Assembly (NCBI GenBank): GCA_000717735.1
Contig: JOBE01000015.1
Location: 62,001-126,000 of the forward strand
From: Streptomyces griseoluteus
GTDB taxonomy: Bacteria; Actinomycetota; Actinomycetes; Streptomycetales; Streptomycetaceae
Direction: 5' to 3'
Length of the DNA: 64,000 bases
Position numbers and translations under genes: made by a program. The notes beneath the pieces were generated by a model. That model saw nothing but the letters and a program-made list of their open reading frames with translations. It was not told where the DNA came from and did not search any database. Positions 47,556 to 56,923 of this stretch are shown one piece after another; the first letter of the stretch is position 1; each line of letters opens with the position of its first letter.

Positions 47556-48313
47556 AGGGTCCATCCCAGGAGGCAGATCAGGAGTGCGGTGAGCGGCAGC
47601 GCGGCGGCGTACGCCCACTGCGCGCGGGTGGCGGTCGCCTCGTCGAGGACGGGCATGGTGCCCGTGTAGCCACGGCTGAGCATGGCGAGGTGGACCCGTT
47701 CCCCGCGTTCGTACGAGCGGATGAAGAGCGCGCCCGCCGACTTGGCGAGGACGCCCCAGTGGCGGACGCCCCGCGCCTCGAAGCCGCGCGAGCGGCGGGC
47801 GACGGACATCCGGCGCATCTCGTCGGTGATGACGTCGCCGTACCGGATCATGAAGGAGGCGATCTGGACGAGCAGCGGGGGCAGCTTCAGGCGCTGGAGG
47901 CCGAGGAGCAGGGCGCGCAGTTCGGTGGTGGAGGCGAGGAGCACGGAGGCGGCGACGCCGAGGGTGCCCTTGGCGAGGACGTTCCAGGCGCCCCAGAGGC
48001 CGGGGACGCTCAGGGACACCCCGAGGACTGTCGTCCGCTCGCCGGGGACCACGAAGGGCATGAGCAGCGCGAAGGCGACGAACGGCACCTCGATGAGCAG
48101 CCGCTTCAGCAGGAAGCCGGCCGGGATCCGGGCCTTCGCCGCCACGGCCGCGAGGAGCAGGGCGTAGCCGGCGAAGGCCCAGACGGCCTCGCGGGGCGTC
48201 GAGACGACGACCACGACGAAGCCGAGGACCGCGGCGAGCTTGGTGTGCGGGGGCAGCTCGTGGACCGGCGAGTGCGCGTGCCGGTAGAGCTTGTGGGCGT
48301 GCCCTGCCCCCAT
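47552..48313 (-). CDS. nikQ: ECF transporter transmembrane protein (CbiQ/NikQ)
   Basis: 253 residues, T component with about five helices; conserved SRGFEARGV and MLSRGYTG contain the Ala-Arg-Gly coupling motifs that contact the ATPase. The start lies 1 bp after the stop of the CbiMN gene, so translation is coupled. Confidence 0.88.
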
Positions 48314-48314
48314 G

Positions 48315-49370
48315 TCAGGCCTCCAGGGCGGCGGCCCTGCGGCGGCGTACGACCCAGAACGCGCCCGTGCCGACGGCGAGGGTCGCGCCCACGCCGATGA
48401 CGCCGGCCAGGCCGCCGGAGAGGCGGGCGGTCTCGACGCCCTCGACGCCGTAGTCGGCGAGCGGGGAGCCGGCGGCGGCGTGCTCCTTCGCCTTGGCGTC
48501 GATGCCCTGGTCGGCGGCGACCTTCTCCAGGCCGTCGGGGCTGGCGGAGGCGTAGAAGGAGACGAAGCCGGCGAGGACGAGGGCGGTGACGACTCCGCCG
48601 ATCCACAGCTTCCTCGGGGACCGGCCGGTCGCGGGAGCGGCCGCCGGGACGGCGTCGACGAGTTCGCCGTCGACGCGGAGCTTGAGCGGCGCGGTCAGGC
48701 CGCGGGCGCCGTACACGAGGTCGGGGCGGACGGCGATGACCGCGCCGACGGTCAGCATGGTGATGACGGCCTCGCCGATGCCGATGAGGACGTGCACGCC
48801 GACCATGGCGGTGAGGACCTTGGGCAGCGGTACGTCGGTGGTGCCGCCGATCGCGTAGACGAGGGTGAAGGCGGCGGCCGCGGCGGGTACGGAGACGAGC
48901 GCGGCGACGAAGGAGGCCACGGTCACCGAGGCGCGGGTGCGGGGCAGCAGGAGGACGAGGCCGCGGAAGAGCCCGTAGGCGACGACGACGGTGACGACGC
49001 CCATGACGGTGATGTTCACGCCGAGGGCGGTGAGGCCGCCGTCGGCGAAGAGGACGCCCTGCATGAGCAGGACGACGGCGATGCACAGGACTCCGGTCCA
49101 GGGGCCGACGAGGATCGCGGCGAGCGCGCCGCCGAGCAGGTGTCCGCTGGTTCCGGCGGCGACCGGGAAGTTCAGCATCTGGACGGCGAAGACGAAGGCG
49201 GCGACGAGCCCGGCGAGCGGAGCCGTACGGTCTCCGCCGAGGCCCTCGGCACCGGGGGCGCCGCCGAGTTCGCGCCGCGCTCCGCGCAGGCTCACGGCGA
49301 CGGCGCCGGCGGCGACGACACCGGCGACGGCCGATACGGGGGCGTTGATGAATCCGTCAGGTACATGCAC
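48315..49370 (-). CDS. nikMN: Fused substrate-binding component CbiM-CbiN (NikMN)
   Basis: 351 residues. Begins with HVPDGFINAPVS, the CbiM N terminus whose His and free amino group bind the metal, so the GTG at 49370 is firmly the start. About seven helices form CbiM (1-225); the rest is a CbiN/PDGLE-type module with its own two helices (SPDGLEKVAADQG). Single-chain CbiMN fusions occur in actinomycetes. A Nur box lies 21 bp upstream. Confidence 0.88.
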   Translation of the reverse strand: MHVPDGFINAPVSAVAGVVAAGAVAVSLRGARRELGGAPGAEGLGGDRTAPLAGLVAAFVFAVQMLNFPVAAGTSGHLLGGALAAILVGPWTGVLCIAVVLLMQGVLFADGGLTALGVNITVMGVVTVVVAYGLFRGLVLLLPRTRASVTVASFVAALVSVPAAAAAFTLVYAIGGTTDVPLPKVLTAMVGVHVLIGIGEAVITMLTVGAVIAVRPDLVYGARGLTAPLKLRVDGELVDAVPAAAPATGRSPRKLWIGGVVTALVLAGFVSFYASASPDGLEKVAADQGIDAKAKEHAAAGSPLADYGVEGVETARLSGGLAGVIGVGATLAVGTGAFWVVRRRRAAALEA

Positions 49371-49390
49371 GTCCCGAATGATGAACGCTC

Positions 49391-49407
49391 CTGCAAAGAG
49401 GTTGCAA
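49391..49407 (-). promoter_or_regulatory. Nur (nickel uptake regulator) box
   Basis: On the operon strand TTGCAA-CCTCT-TTGCAG, i.e. the Nur consensus tTGCaa-N5-ttGCAA described for S. coelicolor nickel and sodF promoters, with one deviation at the outer base. It is also an inverted repeat TGCAA-N5-TTGCA. Located 21 bp upstream of the nikMN GTG, it would allow nickel-dependent repression by the Fur-family protein Nur. Confidence 0.75.
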
Positions 49408-49533
49408 GAGCGCACGTGTCACAGAACGGCCGCGCACGGTCGCACGTGACCCCGCCCACACCCGCGACCGATGACGCATGCACCGCGCCCGCGCCGGGAA
49501 GGAGTGGGACATTAGTCGATAAGAGGACAAAAC

Positions 49534-49908
49534 GTGAGGAGCCCTCCGATGGCCGCCCCGCAGGACCGCGAAGTCGACGACCACGCCAAGGGACGGATCA
49601 TCAGCGACGCCCCACTCTCCCGCCCGGTTCCGGTGTCCCTCCGTTACGACCCCGCGTTCTCCCCCGCGACGATCCGCCTCGGATTCCCCGGCGCCGTCGA
49701 GTGGTCCTTCCCCCGCGCCCTCCTGGAGACCGGCCTGCGCGCCCCGACCCGCCGCGGCGACGTCGAGGTCTGGCCCTGCGGCCGGGTCCAGACGATCGTC
49801 GAGCTCCACACGAACGACGGCGTCACGGTCGTCCAGTTCGACACGACGGCGCTGCTCCGCTTCCTCAAGCACACGTACGCCGCCGGTGCGTCGATGACGA
49901 CACACTGA
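49534..49908 (+). CDS. SsgA-like sporulation/cell-division protein (SALP)
   Basis: 124 residues; PVPVSLRYDPAFSPATIRLGFPG, VEWSFPRALLETGLRAPT, GDVEVWPCG are the SsgA-like signature. SALPs exist only in morphologically complex actinomycetes and guide peptidoglycan synthesis and autolysis during sporulation. GTG 49534 has AAGAGGAC 6 bp upstream; ATG 49549 with GTGAGGAG is an alternative. Position near PBP and wall genes fits SsgE, but paralogue assignment is uncertain. Confidence 0.88.
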   Translation: MRSPPMAAPQDREVDDHAKGRIISDAPLSRPVPVSLRYDPAFSPATIRLGFPGAVEWSFPRALLETGLRAPTRRGDVEVWPCGRVQTIVELHTNDGVTVVQFDTTALLRFLKHTYAAGASMTTH

Positions 49909-49948
49909 CGGCGTACGGGATACCGGGTACGGGACACCGGGTACGGGA

Positions 49949-52120
49949 TCAGGCCTTGACGAGGTCCGGCTTGGAGCCGGCGACCTCCTCGTCGCGCTTC
50001 GCGAGACCCTCGCCCTCCACGTCCACGTTCGGCAGGATCCGGTCCAGCCACTTCGGCAGCCACCAGGCCTTGTGGCCCAGGAGCGCGAGCACGGCCGGGA
50101 CGATCGCCATCCGGACCACGAAGGCGTCGAAGAGGACCGCGACGGCCAGGCCGAAGCCGATCATCTTGATCATCTGGTCGGTCATGCCGATGAAGCCGGA
50201 GAAGACCGCGATCATGATCACCGCGGCGGCGGTGACCACCCGGGCGCTGTGCCGGAAGCCGGTCACGATCGCCTCGCCGGGCCGCTCCCCGTGGACGTAC
50301 GCCTCACGCATGCGGGTGACGAGGAAGACCTCGTAGTCCATCGCGAGACCGAAGACGACACCCACCATGAAGATCGGCATCATCGACATGATCGGGCCGG
50401 TCTGCTCGACCCCGAAGAGGCTGCCGAGCCACCCCCACTGGAAGACCGCCACGACCGCGCCGAGGGCCGCGACCACCGAGAGCAGGAAGCCGAGGGCCGC
50501 CTTCAGGGGGACGAGGATCGAGCGGAAGACCACGGTCAGGAGCAGGAAGGCCAGGCCGACGACGAGGGCCAGGTACGGCACCAGGGCGTCGTTCATCTTC
50601 TGCGAGAAGTCGATGTTCATCGCGGTGGCGCCGGTGACGAGGACGTCGTCGCCGGTCGCGTCCCGGATGTCGTGGACCAGGGTCTCGGTGGCGACCGAGG
50701 ACGGCCGGTCCTTCGGGACCACGGTGATCATGGCGGCGTCGCCGGCCTTGTTCGGGGTCGCGGGGGTGACCGCAGCCCAGCCTTCGAGGCCCTTGATCGA
50801 GGAGACCGTCTTGTCGGCGGCCGCCTTGTCGCCGTCGACGACGACGAGCAGCGGGCCGTTGAAGCCGGGGCCGAAGCCGTCCGAGAGCGCGTCGTACGCC
50901 CGGCGCTCGGTGGTGGAGGTCGGCTTGACGCCGTCGTCCGGGAGGCCCATCTCCAGGGAGGCGGCGGGCAGCGCGATCGCACCGAGTCCGAGGACGCCGA
51001 TGAGCAGCACCGTCACGGGGCGGCGGATGACGAGGCGGGCCCAGCGGGTGCCGCCGTTCGGCTTGTCCGTCTGGGAAGCGGCGCCCTTCTTCAGTCCCTT
51101 GCGCTGCTTGCGGCCGATGACCTTGTCGCCGGCGAAGCCCAGCAGGGCCGGGATCAGGGTGAGCGCGATCAGTACGGCGATGACGACCGTGGCGGCGGCG
51201 GCGAAGCCCATCTTCGTCAGCATCGGGATGTTGACGACGGCCAGGCCGACCAGGGCGATGACGACGGTGAGTCCGGCGAAGACGACGGCGGAGCCCGCCG
51301 TGCCGACCGCGCGGCCCGCGGCGTCCTCCTTCTCGCGGCCCTCGGCGAGCTCCGCGCGGTAGCGGGAGACGATGAAGAGGGCGTAGTCGATGCCGACCGC
51401 GAGGCCGATCATCATCGCGAGGGTCGAGGTGGTGCTGCCGAGATCGAGGACGTTCGCGAGCGCGGCGATCGACGAGACGCCGATGCCGACGCCGATGATC
51501 GCCGTGAGCAGCGGGAGTCCCGCGGCGACGAGCGATCCGAAGGTCATGACCAGGACGATGCCGGCGATGATCACACCGACGATCTCGCCCGCGCCGGTCG
51601 CAGGCATGGTCTGGAGGGCGTCACCGCCGACCTCGACGGTCAGCCCCTTGCCCTGGGCGTTCTGCCCGGCCTGGGTCAGGGCCTCGCGCGTCTCGTCGCT
51701 CAGCTCCATCGCGTTGACCTTGTAGGCGACGGAGACGTAGGCGGTCGAGCCGTTCTGCGACACGGCCTGCGTGGCGTACGGGTCGGCGACCGAGACGATC
51801 TGGTCCGAGCCGGACTTCAGCGCGGCGACGGTCTCCTCGACGACGGCCTTGTGAGCCGGGTCGGTCACCTTCTGGCCCTCGGGGGCCTTGAAGACGACGC
51901 GGGCCGTGGCCCCGTCGGCGCCGGCGCCGGGGAAGCGCTCTTCGAGCAGGTCGAAGGCGCGCTGGGCCTCGGTGCCGGGAATCGAGAAGGAGCCGGAGGT
52001 GGGGGCGGGCGCGGTGGCGGCGCCGATCCCGGCTATCGCCAGGAGGGCCACCCAGAGGAGGGCGACGAGCCGTCGGCGCCGGAAGGCGGAACGGCCCAGC
52101 TTGTACAGGAACGTGGCCAC
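49949..52120 (-). CDS. MMPL/RND-superfamily transporter
   Basis: 723 residues, about twelve transmembrane helices with two large extracytoplasmic loops after helices 1 and 7. Proton-relay motifs GLAVGIDYALFIVSRYR and FGLAMDYEVFLVTRMREAY carry the conserved Asp-Tyr pairs. MMPL proteins export lipids, peptides or drugs. GTG start with GGGAG about 9 bp upstream. It follows a TetR gene in the same direction, 154 bp away, so drug- or lipid-responsive control is likely. Confidence 0.92.
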   Translation of the reverse strand: MATFLYKLGRSAFRRRRLVALLWVALLAIAGIGAATAPAPTSGSFSIPGTEAQRAFDLLEERFPGAGADGATARVVFKAPEGQKVTDPAHKAVVEETVAALKSGSDQIVSVADPYATQAVSQNGSTAYVSVAYKVNAMELSDETREALTQAGQNAQGKGLTVEVGGDALQTMPATGAGEIVGVIIAGIVLVMTFGSLVAAGLPLLTAIIGVGIGVSSIAALANVLDLGSTTSTLAMMIGLAVGIDYALFIVSRYRAELAEGREKEDAAGRAVGTAGSAVVFAGLTVVIALVGLAVVNIPMLTKMGFAAAATVVIAVLIALTLIPALLGFAGDKVIGRKQRKGLKKGAASQTDKPNGGTRWARLVIRRPVTVLLIGVLGLGAIALPAASLEMGLPDDGVKPTSTTERRAYDALSDGFGPGFNGPLLVVVDGDKAAADKTVSSIKGLEGWAAVTPATPNKAGDAAMITVVPKDRPSSVATETLVHDIRDATGDDVLVTGATAMNIDFSQKMNDALVPYLALVVGLAFLLLTVVFRSILVPLKAALGFLLSVVAALGAVVAVFQWGWLGSLFGVEQTGPIMSMMPIFMVGVVFGLAMDYEVFLVTRMREAYVHGERPGEAIVTGFRHSARVVTAAAVIMIAVFSGFIGMTDQMIKMIGFGLAVAVLFDAFVVRMAIVPAVLALLGHKAWWLPKWLDRILPNVDVEGEGLAKRDEEVAGSKPDLVKA

Positions 52121-52274
52121 GGGGGCGTACTCCCAGTGTGGGTGGGACAGGACATGGGGAGCCGGCCCGACGGCGTGAGCGGTTCGACGTCAGGTGGAGC
52201 GAGGTGGAGCCGGTACTGCTGGGGAAGGTGGCGCGAGTGCTTCTGGGGAACGCCAGTACTTCCGGGTAAAGGGA

Positions 52275-52847
52275 TCAGACGCCGAGTGAGGGGAGCACGA
52301 CGGCGTCGACGTAGGCGCTGAGGAACGCGCGGTCGACCGGCTGATCGTCGATCAGCGGCCGGGCGACGAACGCACCGATCAGCATGTGGGGAATGAGCTT
52401 CAGCGCCGGGTTGGCGGCGTCGACCTCTCCCCTGCGGACCGCTCTGTTCAGCACTTCGTCGAGGCCGTTCATCTCGGGTGCGATGAGCAGCTCGCGCAGT
52501 GCCCGGTGCAGTTCGGGGTTGGTGTGGACGGCATGGGCCAGACCCCGCATCAGCGCGGAGTCCTTCTCCATCTGGCAGTCGTCGGTCCGTGCCATCAGCT
52601 CGTGGAAGTCGCCGCGCAGCGAGCCGGTGTCGATCTCGGAGAGGTCGGCCGGCTTGTTGGCGCGCAGCGCCCTGGCGACCAGCTCGGGCTTGCTCCCCCA
52701 CTGGCGGTAGAGGGTGGCCTTGCTGGAGTGGGTGCGGGCGGCGACGGCGTCCATGGTGAGGGCGTCGTAGCCGACTTCGCGGAGGAGGTCGAGCACGGCC
52801 GCGTACAGCTCGGACTCCCGCTCGGGAGTGAGTCTGCTGCGCGCCAT
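52275..52847 (-). CDS. TetR-family repressor of the MMPL transporter
   Basis: 190 residues; HTH MDAVAARTHSSKATLYRQWGSKPELV and a TetR_C_11-type C-terminal domain. GGAGG lies 8 bp before the ATG. Divergent from the tricorn protease gene; two identical-type palindromes lie in the shared promoter region and are the likely operators. Confidence 0.9.
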   Translation of the reverse strand: MARSRLTPERESELYAAVLDLLREVGYDALTMDAVAARTHSSKATLYRQWGSKPELVARALRANKPADLSEIDTGSLRGDFHELMARTDDCQMEKDSALMRGLAHAVHTNPELHRALRELLIAPEMNGLDEVLNRAVRRGEVDAANPALKLIPHMLIGAFVARPLIDDQPVDRAFLSAYVDAVVLPSLGV

Positions 52848-52875
52848 GGCCGGCGCCTCCGATCGATATCAGCGA

Positions 52876-52936
52876 ACGAAACGGTTTCGTACAGTACGAA
52901 GATACCCCCGCCCCTAACGAAACGAAACCGTTTCGT
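52876..52936. promoter_or_regulatory. Two TetR-type palindromic operators
   Basis: ACGAAAC-G-GTTTCGT at 52876-52890 and ACGAAAC-C-GTTTCGT at 52922-52936, perfect except for the single central base, centres 46 bp apart. The first lies 29 bp upstream of the tetR start; the second could control the divergent protease promoter. Confidence 0.8.
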
Positions 52937-52956
52937 ACGTGTCCTGGACCACACAG

Positions 52957-52992
52957 CGGTTCACACGCCGGTTCACACGCCGGTTCACACGA
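52957..52992. repeat. Three tandem 12-bp repeats upstream of the tricorn gene
   Basis: CGGTTCACACGC three times (third copy ends GA) at 52957-52968, 52969-52980 and 52981-52992, between the second TetR palindrome and the protease start at 53055. Confidence 0.85.
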
Positions 52993-53054
52993 CACAAGAC
53001 GCCCGCATACACGTACGAGTTGCCTGACCCCCTCCGCGCGGAAAGCATGGGGAC

Positions 53055-56000
53055 GTGAGTGACGACGTCGCGTATCTCCGTTTCCCGCACCTCCACGACG
53101 ACCTGCTGTGCTTCGCAGCCGAGGACGACCTGTGGATCGCCCCGCTCGTGCCCGAGGGCGAGCGCCCCGGCCGGGCCTGGCGCCTCACCGTCGACCGGAC
53201 GCGGGTCGGCCACCCCCGCTTCTCACCGGACGGGCGCCGGATCGCGTACACGAACTGGCGCAGCCTCGACCCCGAGATCCACCTCGTGCCCGTCGAGGGC
53301 GGATCCGCCCGGCGGCTCACCTACTGGGGCTCGGTGGACACCCGGGTCTGCGGCTGGACGCCCCCCGACAAGGACGGCCGCTCCGACATCCTCGCCGTCT
53401 CCTCGCACGGGCAGCCCTTCTCGTACTACTCCTGGGCCTACGACGTCCCCACCGACGGCTCCCCCGGCAAACGCCTGCCCTGGGGCCCGGTCTCCGACAT
53501 CACCGTCATCGACGGTCACGACGGCCACGAGGGGGAGCGCCGCACCCTGCTCCTCACGGGCAAGCCGCCGCACGAACCGGCCGCCTGGAAGCGCTACCTC
53601 GGCGGTGCCACCGGACGGCTCTGGCTGCACGGCGAGCGGCTGCTGCCCGACATCGGCGGACACCTCGACTCCCCCATGGCCGTCGACGGCCGGATCGCGT
53701 TCCTCTCCGACCACGAGGGCGTCGGCAACCTGTACTCCTGCCTGCCCGACGGCACCGACCTGCGCCGCCACACCGACCACGCCGAGTTCTACGCCCGGCA
53801 CGCCTCCAGCGACGGACGCCGGGTCGTCTACCAGTGCGCCGGCGAGCTGTGGATCGTCGACGCCCTCACCGCGGACTCCCGGCCCCGGAAACTGGACGTA
53901 CGGCTCGGCGGCCAGCGCGTCGGCAGGCGCGCCTACCAGGTGCCCGCCGCCCACCACATCGACGCGCTCTCCGTCGACGAGACCGGCCGCGCCAGCGCCG
54001 TCTCCGTGCGCGGCAGCCTGTACTGGCTGACCCACCGCGACGGCCCGGCCCGCACCATCGTCGACACCCCGGGCGTCCGGGTCAGGCTCCCCGAGATGCT
54101 CGGCAGCGGCGGCCAGGTCGCGTACGTCACCGACGCCGAGGGCGAGGACGCCGTCGAGGTCGGCTACCTGCCGCGCGCCAGCGGCGACCGGCCGCCGCGT
54201 CGCCTCGCCTCCGGCGACCTCGGGCGGGTCGAGGAACTCGTCGCCGACCCCGACGGCGAACGGCTCGCCATCGCCTCCCACGACGGACGGCTCCTCCTCC
54301 TCGACGCCACCGAGGACTCCAACGGCGAGGTGACGGAGCTGATCCGCTCGGTCAACGGCCCCGTCCGCGACCTCGCGTTCTCCCCCGACGGCGCCTGGCT
54401 CACCTGGTCCCACCCCGGCATCGGCCGCTCCCTGCGCTCCATCAAGATGGCCCGGATCGCGGGCCCCGGCGCCCGGACCGTCGTCGACGTCACCAACGGC
54501 CGCTTCGAGGACGAGAACCCCGTCTTCACCCGCGACGGCCGCTACCTCGCGTTCCTCTCCTGGCGGGGCTTCGACCCGGTGTACGACGTGCACACCGGCG
54601 ACCTGTCGTTCCCGCTCGGCTGCCGCCCCTACCTCGTCCCGCTCTCCTCCGCCACGCCCTCCCCCTTCGCGCTGCTCCCCGACGGGCGCCCGGCGGCCGG
54701 CGGCCTCGACCCCGCCGACGACGACACGGACACCGGCGACGGCACCGTCACCGTCGAGATCGAGGGGCTCCCCGAGCGGGTCACCCCCTTCCCCGTCGCC
54801 GCCTCCAAGTACTCCGGCCTGCACCCGGTCAGCGGTGGCGGACTCGTCTGGCTGCGCTGGCCCATCTCGGGCGCGCTCGGCGAGACCTTCGCCAACCCGG
54901 CCGACACCTCGGGCCGCCCCACCCTGGAGCACTTCTCCATCGTCAAGGCCCGCAAGAGCGAACTCGCCAAGGACCTCGACTGGTTCTCGGTCAGCGGCGA
55001 CGGCACCCGGCTCGTCGTCGCCGACGAGGGCGAACTGCGGGCCGTGCCCGCCACCGAGTCCGGGGACGGCGACTCCACCGTCTACCTGGACCTGCGGCGC
55101 ATCCTGCACGAGGTCGACCCGGGCGCCGAATGGCGACAGGCCTTCGACGAGGCCGGCCGGATCGTCCGCGCCTACTTCTGGGAACCCGGCATGGGCGGCG
55201 TCGACTGGACGGCCGTACTCGACCAGTACCGGCCGCTCGTCGAACGGATCGCGTCCCCCGACGAGTTCGCCGACCTGCTGCGCGAGGTGATGGGCGAACT
55301 GGGCACGTCGCACGCGTACGTCACGCCCGCCCGCCGCAACGAGGGCCCGCCGCACTACCAGCGGCCCATGGGGCTCCTCGGCGCCAACCTCGTGCCCCGG
55401 GAGGCCGGCTGGACGGTGAAACGGATCCTGCCCGGCGAGTCCTCCGACTCCAAGGCCCGCTCCCCGCTCGCCGGCACCGGCATCCGCGAGGGCGCCGTCC
55501 TCACCCATGTCGACGGCCGGCCCGTGGACCCGGTCACCGGGCCGTACCCGCTGCTCTCCGGCACCGGCGGCACCACCGTCGAACTCACCTTCACCCCCGC
55601 CGAGGGCGAGGGCCGCGCCCGCCGCGTCGCCGTCGTCCCCCTCGTCGACGAACGCCCGCTGCGCTACCAGGACTGGGTCGCCAAACGCCGGGCGGTCGTC
55701 CGGGAGGTCAGCGGCGGCCGCTGCGGCTACCTCCACATCCCCGACATGGGCGGCTCGGGCTGGGCCCAGTTCAACCGCGACCTGCGCATGGAGGTCTCCC
55801 GGCCCGCGCTCATCGTCGACGTACGCGGCAACGCGGGCGGCAACATCAGCGAACTCGTCATCGAGAAGCTCACCCGCCGGATCCTCGGCTGGGACCTCAC
55901 CCGCAACGCCCAGCCCGTCGCGTACGCCTCCAACGCCCCGCGCGGCCCCGTGGTCGCCCTGGCCGACGAGGCCACCTCCTCGGACGGCGACATGATCACC

Positions 56001-56354
56001 GCCGCCTTCAAGCTCCTGGGCCTCGGGCCGGTCGTCGGCCAGCGCACCTGGGGCGGTGTCGTCGGCATGACCGGCCGCCACCGGCTCGGCGACGGCACCC
56101 AGATCACCGTCCCGATGAACGCGGCCTGGTTCCCCGAGTACGGCTGGTCCCTGGAGAACCACGGCGTCGAACCCGACCTCGCGGTCCTGCGCACGCCCCT
56201 CGACTGGGCCGAGGGCCGCCACGCCCAGCTCGACGACGCGGTCCACGTCGCCCTCGCCCTCCTCACGGAGACCCCGGCGGCAAGCCCCCCGGGCTACGAG
56301 GACCTCCCGGACCGCTCCCGCCCGAAACTGCCCCCGAGGGAGAACGGCCGGTAG
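53055..56354 (+). CDS. Tricorn protease (S41 family)
   Basis: Large cytoplasmic protease degrading peptides downstream of the proteasome; 1099 residues, near the family's usual size. About 1-300 and 320-680 form two beta-propellers (DGRRIAYTNWRS, DGAWLTWSHPG), then helical C1, a PDZ domain (about 765-855) and the C2 catalytic domain. Catalytic set visible: Ser752-His753 (GTSHAYV), nucleophile Ser976 (SSDGDM), Glu1034 (LENHGVEPD). GTG start at 53055. Shares a regulatory region with tetR. Confidence 0.93.
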   Translation: MSDDVAYLRFPHLHDDLLCFAAEDDLWIAPLVPEGERPGRAWRLTVDRTRVGHPRFSPDGRRIAYTNWRSLDPEIHLVPVEGGSARRLTYWGSVDTRVCGWTPPDKDGRSDILAVSSHGQPFSYYSWAYDVPTDGSPGKRLPWGPVSDITVIDGHDGHEGERRTLLLTGKPPHEPAAWKRYLGGATGRLWLHGERLLPDIGGHLDSPMAVDGRIAFLSDHEGVGNLYSCLPDGTDLRRHTDHAEFYARHASSDGRRVVYQCAGELWIVDALTADSRPRKLDVRLGGQRVGRRAYQVPAAHHIDALSVDETGRASAVSVRGSLYWLTHRDGPARTIVDTPGVRVRLPEMLGSGGQVAYVTDAEGEDAVEVGYLPRASGDRPPRRLASGDLGRVEELVADPDGERLAIASHDGRLLLLDATEDSNGEVTELIRSVNGPVRDLAFSPDGAWLTWSHPGIGRSLRSIKMARIAGPGARTVVDVTNGRFEDENPVFTRDGRYLAFLSWRGFDPVYDVHTGDLSFPLGCRPYLVPLSSATPSPFALLPDGRPAAGGLDPADDDTDTGDGTVTVEIEGLPERVTPFPVAASKYSGLHPVSGGGLVWLRWPISGALGETFANPADTSGRPTLEHFSIVKARKSELAKDLDWFSVSGDGTRLVVADEGELRAVPATESGDGDSTVYLDLRRILHEVDPGAEWRQAFDEAGRIVRAYFWEPGMGGVDWTAVLDQYRPLVERIASPDEFADLLREVMGELGTSHAYVTPARRNEGPPHYQRPMGLLGANLVPREAGWTVKRILPGESSDSKARSPLAGTGIREGAVLTHVDGRPVDPVTGPYPLLSGTGGTTVELTFTPAEGEGRARRVAVVPLVDERPLRYQDWVAKRRAVVREVSGGRCGYLHIPDMGGSGWAQFNRDLRMEVSRPALIVDVRGNAGGNISELVIEKLTRRILGWDLTRNAQPVAYASNAPRGPVVALADEATSSDGDMITAAFKLLGLGPVVGQRTWGGVVGMTGRHRLGDGTQITVPMNAAWFPEYGWSLENHGVEPDLAVLRTPLDWAEGRHAQLDDAVHVALALLTETPAASPPGYEDLPDRSRPKLPPRENGR

Positions 56355-56357
56355 CCC

Positions 56358-56870
56358 CTACGGGACCAGCCCGGCCAGGTCCCCGAGTTCCAGCTCGTAC
56401 GCGGTGCCCGGCTCCCCGTCGTCGAGCGTCACGCCTCCCACGGCCCCGAAACCGGTCCGGGCGAGCACGGCGCTCGACGCGGCGTTGCCCATGGCCACGA
56501 AGGCGGTCAGCCGGCTGAGCCCGTACTCCTCGACGGCCAGTCGGCACACCTCCCGCACCCCCCTGGTGGCGAACCCCCGCCCGGTCGCCCTCTCGGCGAG
56601 CCGGAAGCCGAGTTCGGCACTGCCGGCGCCGGCGTCCACGTCGACGAGATTGATCCGCCCGACGATCTCCCCGCCCTCGCCGACGAGCACATGGAAGTGG
56701 ATCTCCCCTGCCTCCTGCGCCTCGATCAGCTCCCGATGCCTGTCGTCGAACTCCTCGAAGTACGCGTCCCCCCGATCGGGCACGGACGCGGCGAAGTACC
56801 CCCGGTTCTCCCGCTCGAAGGCGAGCAGGGCGGACGCGTGATCGGATCGCAGTCGCTCAAGTACGGCCAT
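56358..56870 (-). CDS. GNAT-family N-acetyltransferase (RimJ-like)
   Basis: 170 residues; acetyl-CoA loop AERATGRGFATRGVREV and the RimJ/RimL pattern ELGFRLAERATGRG, VAMGNAASSAVLARTGFGAVG. ATG at 56870 has no Shine-Dalgarno sequence. Stops 3 bp from the tricorn stop, tail to tail. Substrate unknown; possibly protein N termini or small amines. Confidence 0.88.
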   Translation of the reverse strand: MAVLERLRSDHASALLAFERENRGYFAASVPDRGDAYFEEFDDRHRELIEAQEAGEIHFHVLVGEGGEIVGRINLVDVDAGAGSAELGFRLAERATGRGFATRGVREVCRLAVEEYGLSRLTAFVAMGNAASSAVLARTGFGAVGGVTLDDGEPGTAYELELGDLAGLVP

Positions 56871-56923
56871 GCCGATCACCGTACGAAGATCCACCGCGCC
56901 ACGCGCGCGAGTTATGCGCCATC

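Noticed and set aside
49371..49533. Cobalamin riboswitch upstream of cbiM
   Set aside because: No B12-box-like sequence or room for the structure; a Nur box is present instead.
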